Assembly: GCF_937616625.2 (NCBI RefSeq)
Contig: NC_065576.1
Location: 26,086,628-26,150,627 of the forward strand
Length of the DNA: 64,000 nucleotides
DNA from: Mercurialis annua
Lineage: Eukaryota; Streptophyta; Magnoliopsida; Malpighiales; Euphorbiaceae
Direction of reading: 5' to 3'
Both the position numbers and the translations under genes were made by a program. Shown piece by piece: positions 28,015 to 39,423 of the stretch; the stretch's first letter is position 1, and each line of letters begins with the position of its first letter. Under the pieces are notes generated by a model. It was not told where the DNA came from. It saw only the letters and a list, made by a program, of their open reading frames with translations, and searched no databases.

Positions 28015-29250
28015 GACGCGACATACTACTAATCTAGTATCACTTTTCACCCACACTTTGCGTAATATAGCCTAACTATGCTAAAGAGATTTCATACGCG
28101 ACATACTACTAAACTAGCGTCACTTTAAATGCACACTTTGCGTTATATAACCTAACCATGCCTAGGTAATCATAACAACTCGTTGAATAGACTTGTGATG
28201 GGACATAGTAATATAGAGTCACTTTTCACGCACACTTTGCGTAATATAACCTAACCATGCATCGCTAATCGGAACGGCATGTTAAAGAGACTTGTGATGC
28301 GACTGAAAAATCGAGCGTCACTTTTAACGCACACTTTGCGTAATATAGCCTAACTATGCTTTGGTATTCTGAATGACGCGTTAAAGAGACTTGTGCGCGA
28401 CATACTTATCTAGCATCACTTTTCACGCACACTTTGCGTAATATAACCTAACCATACTTAGGTAATCGGAACGACGCGTTAAAGAGACTTGTATCTAGCG
28501 TCACATTTAACGCACACTTAGCGTAATATAACCTAACAATGCTTAGGTAATCGGAACAACGCGTTAAAGAGACTTGAGACGCGACATACTAATCTAGTGT
28601 CACTTTTAATGTACACTTTGCATCATATAACATAACCACGCTTAGGTAATCTGAACGACGCGTTAAAGAGACTTGAGACGCGACATACTACTAATCTAGT
28701 ATCACTTTTCACCCACACTTTGCGTAATATAACCTAACCACGCTAAGGTAATCAGAATGACACGTTAAAGAGATTTCTTACGCGACATACTACTAAACTA
28801 GCGTCACTTTTAATGCACACATTGTGTTATATAACCTAACCATGCCTAGGTAATCGGAACAACTCGTTGAATAGACTTGTGATGGGACATAGTAATATAG
28901 AGTCACTTTTCACGCACACTTTGCGTAATATAACCTAACCATGCATAGCAAATCGGAACGGCGTGTTAAAGAGACTTGTGATGCGACTGAAAAATCGAGC
29001 GTCACTTTTAACGCACACTTTACGTAATATAGCCTAACCATGCTTTGGTATTCTGAATGACGCGTAAAAGAGACTTGTGCGCGACATACTTATCTAGCAT
29101 CACTTTTCACGAACACTTTGCGTACTATAACCTAACCATACTTAGGTAATCGGAACGACGCGTTAAAGAGACTTGTATCTAGCGTCACATTTAACGCACA
29201 CTTAGCGTAATATAACTTAACAATGCTTAGGTAATCGGAACGACGCGTTA
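28015..29250 (+). repeat. About 670-bp tandem duplication
   Basis: ACATACTACTAATCTAGTAT is at 28,021 and 28,683 (offset 662), and GTATCTAGCGTCACATTTAA is at 28,491 and 29,175 (offset 684). The offsets differ by 22 bp because one copy has an internal deletion near 28,080, where a monomer jumps from CTATGC to TAAAGAGATTT. Both copies carry the short monomer joined directly as CTTGTATCTAGCG. Confidence 0.72.
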
Positions 29251-29649
29251 AAGAGACTTGAGACGCGACATACTAATCTAGCGTCACTTTTAACGCACAC
29301 TTTGCGTAATATAACCGAATTATACTTAGGTAACCGCAACGACGCGTTAAAGAGACTTAAGACACAACATGCTTATGTAGCGTCACTTTTAACGCACACT
29401 TTGTGTAATATAACCTAACCATGCATAGGTAATTGGAACGAAGCGTTAAAGAGACTTGTTACGAGATATACTTTTATTGCGTCACTTTTCATGCACCCTT
29501 CGCGTAATATAACCTAACCATGCTTAGGGAATCAGAACGATGCGATAAAGAGACTTGAGACGCGACATACTAATCTAGCGACACTTTTAAAACACAAGCT
29601 TAGGCAATCGGAACGACGCGTTAAAGAGACTTGAGACGCGACATAATAA

Positions 29650-31172
29650 TCTAGCGTCACTTTTGACACACGCTTTGCTTTGCGCAAATAACCTACCCAT
29701 GCTTAGGTAATCGGAACAACGCAGATTTGAGACGCGACATACTAATCTAGCGTCACTTTTCACGCACCCTTTGCGTAATATAACCTAACCATGCTTGGGT
29801 AATCGTAACGACGCGTTAAAGAGACTTCAGACGCGACATACTAATCTATTGTTACTTTTCACGCACACTTTGCGTAATATAACCTAACCATGCTTAGGTA
29901 ATCGGAATAACGCGTAAAAGAGACTTGTGACGCGACATAAGCATGGTAATCGAAATGACGCGTTAAAGAGACTTGAGACGCGCCATACTAATCTAGCGTC
30001 ACTTTTTACATACACTTTGCGTAATATAACCTAACCATGCATAGGTAATCGGAACGTCGCGTTAAAGAGACTTAAGACGCGACATACTAATCTAGCGTCA
30101 CTTTTCACGCACAATTTGCGTAATATAACCCAGCCATGCTTAGGTAATCCGATCGACGCGTTAAACAGACTTGAGACACAGCATAATAATCTAGCGTCAC
30201 TTTTGACACACGCTTTGTGTAAATAACCTAACCATGCTTAGGTAATCGGAACGACGCGTATAAGAGATTTGAGACGCTACATACTAATCTAGCGTCTCTT
30301 TTCACGCACCCTTTGCGTAATATAACCTAACCATGCTTAGGTAATCGGAACGACGCGTTAAATAGACTTGAGATGCGACATACTAAGCTAGTCACTTTTC
30401 ATGCAGACTTTGCGTAATATAACCTAACCATGCTTAGGTAATCGTAACGATGCGCTAAAGAGACTTTAGACGTGACATACTAACTATTGTTACTTGTCAC
30501 GCACACTTTGCGTACTATAACCTAACCATGCTTAAGGTAATCGGAACGACGCGTTAGAGAGACTTGTGACGCGACATAAGCATGGTAATAGAAACGATGC
30601 ATTAAAGTCAGTTGAGACGCGACATACTAATCTAGCGTCACTTTTCACGTAAACTTTGCATAATATAACAACCATACTTAGGTAATCGGAACGACGCATT
30701 AAAGAGCCTTAAGACGGGACATTCTAATCTAGCGTCACCTTTCACGCACACCTTGCGTAATATAACCTAACCATGCTTAGGTAATCGGAACGACGCGTTA
30801 AATAGACTTGAGATGCAACATACTAATCTAGCATTACTTCTCTCACACACTTTGCGTAATATAACCTAACCATTCTTGGATAATCGGAACGATACGTTAA
30901 AGTGACTTGAGACGCGACATACTAATCTAGCAACACTTTTCACGCATAATTTGCATAATATAACCTTGCCATGCTTATGTAATCCAATCGACGCGTTATA
31001 CAGACTTGAGACCCGGCATAATAATCTAGCGTCACTTTGGACACACGCTTTGTGTAAATAACCTAACCATGCTTAGGTAATCGGAACGACGCGTTAAAGA
31101 GATTTGAGATGCGACATACTAATCTAGCATCACTTTTCACGTACACATTGCATAATATAACCTAACCATGTT
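29650..31172 (+). repeat. Mixed satellite between super-block and 1.43 kb array
   Basis: These are ordinary 99-bp monomers with several truncated ones and no strong local period. The stretch contains a small stutter (GCTTTGCTTTGCGC, near 29,672-29,685), a unit related to the 1.36 kb repeat (GGACATTCTAATCTAG near 30,718) and a monomer cut to GGAACAACGCAGATTTGAG near 29,720. No gene or non-satellite sequence is seen. Confidence 0.75.
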
Positions 31173-31907
31173 AAGGTAATCGGAACGACGAGTTAGATAG
31201 ACTTAAGTCATGGCATACTAATCTATTGTCATTTCTCACGCAAACTTTGCGTAATATAACCTAACCATGCTTAAGTAATTGGAACGACTCTTTAAATGGA
31301 CTTGAGTCGCAACATACTAATCTATTTTTATTTTTTACGCACACTTTGGTAATCGGAACGACGCGTTAGAGATACTTGTGATGCGACATAAGCATGGTAA
31401 TCGAATCGACGCGTTAAAAAGACTAGAGACGCGCCATATTAATCTAGCGTCACTTTTTACGCACACTTTGCGTATTATAACCTAACCATGCTTAGGAAAT
31501 CAGAACGATGCGTTAGAGAGACTTGAGACGCGACATACTATACTCTAGTGTCACTTTTCACGCACACTTTACGTAATATAACCTAACCATGGTTAGGAAA
31601 TTGAAACAACGCGTTAGAGAGACAATAGACGCAACATGCTGATTTAATGTCACTTTTCACGCAACTTTGCGTAATATAACTAACCATGCATAGGTAATCG
31701 GAACAACACGTTAAAGAGACTTGTGACGCGAGATAAGCATTGTAATCGAAATGACGCTTTAAAGAGACTTGAGACGAAACAAACTAACACACACTTTGCG
31801 TAATATAACCTAACCATGCTTAGATAATCGAAACGACGCGCTAAAGAGACTTGAGATTGGACATACTATTCAAGCTTCACTTTTCACGCACACTTTGCGT
31901 AATATAA
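31172..31907 (+). repeat. Partial 1.43 kb unit at the left edge of the HOR array
   Basis: This matches the second half of the 1.43 kb unit but reaches the CCTAGCC marker too early. The distance from GATTGG to CCTAGCC is 53 bp here (31,855 to 31,908) and 350 bp in the next unit (32,977 to 33,327). The difference is 297 bp, exactly three 99-bp monomers, so the deletion kept the monomer register. Confidence 0.78.
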
Positions 31908-34900
31908 CCTAGCCATGCTTAGGTAATCCGATCGACACGTTAAACAGACTTGAGACGCGTCATAATAATCTAGTGTCACTTTTGACACACGCTTTTCGTA
32001 AATAACCAAACCATGCTTAGGTAATCGGAACAACGCGTTAAAGAGATTTGATATGCGACATACTAATCTCGCGTCACTTTTCACGCACCCTTTGCGTAAT
32101 ATAACCTAACCATGCTTAGGTAATCGGAACGACGCGTTCAATAGACTTGAGATGTGACAAACTAATGTAGTCACTTTTCACGCACACTTTGCGTAATATA
32201 ACCTAACCATGATTGGGTAATCGTGACGACGCGTTAAAGAGACTTCAGACGCGACATACTAATCTATTGTTACTTTTCACGCACACTTTGCGTAATATAA
32301 CCTAACCATGCTAAGGTAATCGGAATGACGAGTTAGATAGACTTAAGTCGCGACATACTAATCCATTGTCATTTTTCACGCAAATTTTGCGTAATATAAC
32401 CTAACCATGCTTAAGTAATTGGAACGACTCTTTAAATGGACTTGAGTCGCAACATACTAATCTATTGTCATTTTTCACGCACACTTTGGTAATCGGAACG
32501 ACGCGTTAGTGAGACTTGTGATGCGTCATAAGCATGGTAATCGAAACGACGCGTTAAAAATATTTGAGACGCGTGATATTAATATAGCGCCACTTTTTAC
32601 GCACACTTTGCGCAATATAACCTAACAATGCTTAGGAAATCGGAACGACGCGTTAGAGAGACTTGAGACAAGACATACTACTTTGGTGTCGCTTTTCACA
32701 CACACTTTACGTAATATAACCATGCTTAGGAAATTGAAACGACGCGTTAGAGAGACATTAGACGCGACATACTTATTTAACGTCACTTTTCACGCAAACT
32801 TTGCGTAATATAACCTAACCAAGTATAGGTAATCAGAACAACGCATTACGCGAGATAAGCATGGTAATCGAAATGACGCTTTAAAGAGACTTGAGACGAA
32901 TCATACTAACACACACTTTGCGTAATATAACCTAACCATGCTTAGATAATCGAAACGACGCGTTAAAAAGAATTGAGATTGGACATACTATTCTAGCGTC
33001 ACTTTTCACGCACACTTTGCGTAATATAACCTAACCCTGCTTAGGTAAACGGGACGACGCAAATCGAAATGATGTGCTAAAGAGACTTGAGACACGACAT
33101 ACTAATCTAGCGTCACTTTTCACGCACACCTTGCGTAAAATAACCTAACAAGGCTTAGGTAATAAGAACGAAGTGTTAGATAGACTTAAGACGCGACATA
33201 CTTATCAATTGTCTTTTTTCACGCATAACCTAACCATGCTTAAGTAATCTGAACGACGCGTAAATAGACTTGAGATGCGACATACTAATCTACTGTCATT
33301 TTTCACGCACACTTTGTGTAATATAACCTAGCCATGCTTAGGTAATCCGATCGACACGTTAAACACACTTGAGACGCGACATAATAATCTAGCGTCACTT
33401 TTGACACATGCTTTTCGTAAATAACCAAACCATGCTTAGGTAATCAGAACAACGCGTTAAAGATATTTGAGACGCGACATACTAATCTCGCGTCACTTTT
33501 CACGCACCCTTTGCGTAATATAACCTAACCATGCTTAGGTAATCGGAATGACGCGTTCAATAGACTTGAGATGCGACAAACTAATGTAGTCACTTTTCAC
33601 GCACACTTTGCGTAATATAACCTAACATCGTAACGATGCGTTAAAGAGACTTCAGACGCGACATACTAATCTATTGTTACTTTCTACGCACACTTTGCGT
33701 AATATAACCTAACCATGCTAAGGTAATCGGAACGACGAGTTAGATAGACTTAAGTCGCGACATACTAATCCTTTGTCATTTTTCACGCAAACTTTGCGTA
33801 ATATAACCTAACCATGCTTAAGTAATTGGAACGACTCTTTAAATGGACTTGAGTCGCAACACACTAATCTATTGTCATTTTTCACGCACACTTTGGTAAT
33901 CGGAACGACGCGTTAGTGAGACTTGTGATGCGACATAAGCATGGTAATCGAAACGACGCGTTAAAAATACTTGAGACGCGTGATATTAATCTAGCGTCAC
34001 TTTTTACGCACACTTTGCGCAATATAACCTAACAATGCTTAGGAAATCGGAACGACGCGTTAGAGAGACTTTGAGACGAGACATACTACTCTGGTGTCGC
34101 TTTTCACGCACACTTTACGTAATATAACCATGCTTTGGAAATTGAAACGACGCGTTTGAGAGACATTAGACGCGACATACTGATTTAACGTCACTTTTCA
34201 CGCAAACTTTGCGTAATATAACCTAACCAAGTATAGGTAATCAGAACACCGCATTAAAGAGACTTGTGACGCGAGATAAGCATGGTAATCGAAACGACGC
34301 TTTAAAGAGACTTGAGACGAATCATACTAACACACACTTTGCGTAATATAACCTAACCATGCTTAGATAATCGAAACGACGAGTTAAAAAGACTTGAGGT
34401 TGGACATACTATTCTAGCGTCACTTTTCACGCACACTTTGCGTAATATAACCTAACCCTGCTTAGGTAAACGGGACGACGCAAATCGAAATGATGTGCTA
34501 AAGAGACTTGAGACACGACATACTAATCTAGCGTCACTTTTCACGCACACCTTGCGTAAAATAACCTGACAAGGCTTAGGTAATACGAACGACGTGTTAG
34601 ATAGACTTAAGACGCGACATACTTATCAATTGTCTTTTTTCACGCATAACCTAACCATGCTTAAGTAATCTGAAAGACGCGTAAATAGACTTGCGATGCG
34701 ACATACTAATCTACTTTCATTTTTCACGCACACTTTGTGTAATATAACCTAGCCATGCTTAGGTAATCCGATCGACACGTTAAACACACTTGAGACGCGA
34801 CATAATAATCTAGCGTCACTTTTGACACACGCTTTTCGTAAATAACCAAACCATGCTTAGGTAATCGGAACAACGCGTTAAAGAGATTTGAGACGCGACA

Positions 34901-37900
34901 TACTAATCTCGCGTCACTTTTCATGCACCCTTTGCGTAATATAACCTAACCATGCTTAGGTAATCGGAACAACGCGTTCAATAGACTTGAGATGCGACAA
35001 ACTAATGTAGTCACTTTTCACGCACACTTTGCGTAATATAACCTAACCATGCTTGGGTAATCGTAACGACGCGTTAAAGAGACTTCAGACGCGACATACT
35101 AATCTATTGTTACTTTCTACGCACACTTTGCGTAATATAACCTAACCATGCTAAGGTAATCGGAACGACGAGTTAGATAGACTTAAGTCGCGACATACTA
35201 ATCCATTGTCATTTTTCACGCAAACTTTACGTAATATAACCTAACCATGCTTAAGTAATTGGAACGACTCTTTAAATGGACTTGAGTCGCAACATACTAA
35301 TCTATTGTCATTTTTCACGCACACTTTGGTAATCGGAACGACGCGTTTGTGAGACTTGTGATGCGACATAAGCATGGTAATCGAAACGACGCGTTAAAAA
35401 TACTTGAGACGCGTGATATTAATCTAGCGTCACTTTTTACGCACACTTTGCGCAATATAACCTAACAATGCTTAGGAAATCGGAACGACGCGTTAGAGAG
35501 ACTTGAGACGAGACATACTACTCTGGTGTCGCTTTTCACGCACACTTTACGTAATATAACCATGCTTAGGAAATTGAAACGACGCGTTAGAGAGTCATTA
35601 GACGCGACATACTTATTTAACGTCACTTTTCACGCAAACTTTGCGTAATATAACCTAACCAAGTATAGGTAATCAGAACAACGCATTAAAGAGATTTGTG
35701 ACGCGAGATAAGCATGGTAATCGAAATGACGCTTTAAAGAGACTTGAGACGAATCATACTAACACACACTTTGCGTAATATAACCTAACCATGCTTAGAT
35801 AATCGAAACGACGCGTTAAAAAGACTTGAGATTGGACATATTATTCTAGCGTCACTTTTCACGCACACTTTGCGTAATATAACATAACCCTGCTTAGGTG
35901 AACGGGACGACGCAAATCGAAATGATGTGCTAAAGAGACTTGAGACACGACATACTAATCTAGCGTCACATTTCACGCACACCTTGCGTAAAATAACCTA
36001 ACAAGGCTTAGGTAATAAGAACGACGCGTTAGATAGACTTAAGACGCGACATACTTATCAATTGTCTTTTTTCACACATAACCTAACCATGCTTAAGTAA
36101 TCTGAACGACGCGTAAATAGACTTGAGATGCGACATACTAATCTACTGTCATTGTTCACGCACACTTTGTGTAATATAACCTAGCCATGCTTAGGTAATC
36201 CGATCGACACGTTAAACACACTTGAGACGCGACATAATAATCTAGCGTCACTTTTGACACACGCTTTTCGTAAATAACCAAACCATGCTTAGGTAATCGA
36301 AACAACGCGTTAAAGAGATTTGAGACGCGACATACTAATATCGCGTCACTTTTCACGCACCCTTTGCGTAATATAACCTAACCATGCTTAGGTAATCGGA
36401 ACGACGCGTTCAATAGACTTGCGACAAACTAATGTAGTCACTTTTCACGCACACTTTGCGTAATATAAGCTAACCATCTTGGGTAATCGTAAGGACGCGT
36501 TAAAGAGACTTCAGACGCGACATACTAATCTATTATTACTTTTCACGCACACTTTGCGTAATATAACCTAGCCATGCTAAGGTAAACGGAACGACGAGTT
36601 AGATAGACTTAAGTCGCGACATACTAATCCATTGTCATTTTTCACGCAAACTTTGCGTAATATGACCTAACCATGCTTAAGTAATTGGAACGACTCTTTA
36701 AATGGACTTGAGTCGCAACATTAGTAATCTATTGTCATTTTTCACGCACACTTTGGTAATCAGAACGACGCGTTAGTGAGACTTGTGATGCGACATAAGC
36801 ATGGTAATCGAAACGACGCGTTAAAAATACTTGAGACGCGTGATATTAATCTAGCGTCACTTTTTACGCACACTTTGCGTAATATAACCTAACAATGCTT
36901 AGGAAATCGGAACGACGCGTTAGAGAGTCTTGAGACGCGACATACTACTCTGGTGTCGCTTTTCACGCACACTTTACGTAATATAACCATGCTTAGGAAA
37001 TTGAAACGACGCGTTAGAGAGACATTAGACGCGACATACTGATTTAACGTCACTTTTCACGCAAAACTTTGCGTAATATAACCTAACCAAGTATAGGTAA
37101 TCAGAACAATGCATTAAAGAGACTTGTGACGCGAGATAAGCATAGTAATCGAAAAGACGCTTTAAAGAGACTTGAGACGAATCATACTAACACACACTTT
37201 GCGTAATATAACCTAACCATGCTTAGATAATCGAAACGACGCGTTAAAAAGACTTGAGATTGGACATACTATTCTAGCGTCACTTTTCACGCACACTTTG
37301 CGTAATATAACCTAACCCTGCTTAGGTAAACGGGACGACGCAAATCGAAATGATGTGCTAAAGAGACTTGAGACACGACATACTAATCTAGCGTCACTTT
37401 TCACGCACACCTTGCGTAAAATAACCTAACAAGGCTTAGGTAATAAGAACGACGCGTTAGATAGACTTAAGACGCGACATACTTATCAATTGTCTTTTTT
37501 CACACATAACCTAACCATGCTTAAGTAATCTGAACGACGCGTAAATAGACTTGAGATGCGACATACTAATCTACTGTCATTTTTCACGCACACTTTGTGT
37601 AATATAACCTAGCCATGCTTAGGTAATCCGATCGACACGTTAAACACACTTGAGACGCGACATAATAATCTAGCGTCACTTTTGACACACGCTTTTCGTA
37701 AATAACCAAACCATGCTTAGGTAATCGGAACAACGCGTTAAAGAGATTTGAGACATGACATACTAATCTCGCGTCACTTTTCACGCACCCTTTGCGTAAT
37801 ATAACCTAACCTTGCTTAGGTAATCGGAACGACGCGTTCAATAGACTTGAGATGCGACAAACTAATGTAGTCACTTTTCACGCACACTTTGCGTAATATA

Positions 37901-39423
37901 ACCTAACTATGCTTGGGTAATCGTAACGACGCGTTAAAGAGACTTCAGACGCGACATACTAATCTATTATTACTTTCTACGCACACTTTGCGTAATATAA
38001 CCTAACCATGCTAAGGTAATCGGAACGACGAGTTAGATAGACTTAAGTCGCGACATACTAATCCATTGTCATTTTTCACGCAAACTTTGCGTAATATAAC
38101 CTAACCATGCTTAAGTAATTGGAACGACTCTTTAAATGGACTTGAGTCGCAACATACTAATCCATTGTCATTTTTCACGCACACTTTCGTAATCGGAACG
38201 ACGCGTTAGTGAGACTTGTGATGCGACATAAGCATGTTAATCGAAACGACGCGTTAAAAATACTTGAGACGCGTGATATTAATCTAGCGTCACTTTTTAC
38301 GCACACTTTGCGTAATATAACCAAACAATGCTTAGGAAATCGGAACGACGCGTTAGAGAGACTTGAGACGCGACATACTACTCTGGTGTCGCTTTTCATG
38401 CACACTTTACGTAATATAACCATGCTTAGGAAATTCAAACGACGCGTTAGAGAGACTTTAGACGCGACATACTTATTTAACGTCACTTTTCACGCAAACT
38501 TTGCGTAATATAACCTAACCAAGTATAGGTAATCAGAACAACGCATTAAAGAGACTTGTGACGCGAGATAAGCATAGTAATCGAAACGACGCTTTAAAGA
38601 GACTTGAGACGAATCATACTAACACACACTTTGCGTAATATAACCTAACCATGCTTAGATAATCGAAACGACGCGTTAAAAAGACTTGAGATTGGACATA
38701 CTATTCTAGCGTCACTTTTCACGCACACTTTGCGTAATATAACCTAACCCTGCTTAGGTAAACGGGACGACGCAAATCGAAATGATGTGCTAAAGAGACT
38801 TGAGACACGACATACTAATCTAGCGTCACTTTTCACGCACACCTTGCGTAAAATAACCTAACAAGGCTTAGGTAATAAGAACGACGCGTTAGATAGACTT
38901 AAGACGCGACATACTTATCAATTGTCTTTTTTCACGCATAACCTAACCATGCTTAAGTAATCTGACCGATGCGTAAATAGACTTGAGATGCGACATACTA
39001 ATCTATTGTCATTTTTCACGCACACTTTGTGTAATATAACCTAGCCATGCTTAGGTAATCTGATCGACACGTTAAACACACTTGAGACACGACATAATAA
39101 TCTAGCGTCACTTTTGACACACGCTTTTCGTAAATAACCAAACCATGCTTAGGTAATCGGAACAACGCGTTAAAGAGATTTGAGACGCGACATACTAATC
39201 TCGCGTCACTTTTCACGCACCCTTTGCGTAATATAACCTAACCATGCTTAAGTAATCGGAACGACGCGTTCAATAGACTTGATATGCGACAAACTATTCT
39301 AGTCACTATTCACGCACACTTTGCGTAATATAACCTAACCATGCTTGGGTAATCGTAACGACGTGTTAAAGAGACTTCAGACGCGACATACTAATCTATT
39401 GTTACTTTTCACGCACACTTTGC
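31908..39423 (+). repeat. 1.42-1.43 kb higher-order repeat, five tandem copies plus a partial
   Basis: The marker CCTAGCCATGCTTAGG occurs at 31,908, 33,327, 34,748, 36,180, 37,608 and 39,040, giving unit lengths of 1,419, 1,421, 1,432, 1,428 and 1,432 bp. Each unit contains the same series of full and truncated monomers, including CTTTTGACACACGCTTTTCG, a monomer ending CACTTTGGTAATC, ACTAACACACACTTTGCG, GCAAATCGAAATGATGTGC, and a deleted monomer before CAC(G/A)CATAACC. Copies differ by about 1% where I compared them (two differences in about 240 bp between copies 3 and 4). A sixth copy is recognisable to about 39,423, where the array enters the super-block. Confidence 0.93.

Larger units (their letters stand above)
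22530..29650 (+). repeat. Super-block copy 3 (about 7.1 kb, partial)
   Basis: This block follows the same monomer order as 4,900-9,760 and 39,540-45,330. An open frame pattern at 24,118-24,342 mirrors those at 6,421 and 41,038. Diagnostic CTTAGAGGTAATCGG is at about 24,362. The first part is closest to window positions 1-3,340, with which it shares TTTGTATGCAAACTTTGCG. The distal part carries its own 775-bp and roughly 670-bp duplications, and the block ends near 29,650. Confidence 0.78.

Noticed and set aside
29672..29685. GCTTTGCTTTGCGC as a microsatellite.
   Set aside because: It is a 5-base stutter with two units only, too small to call a separate repeat.
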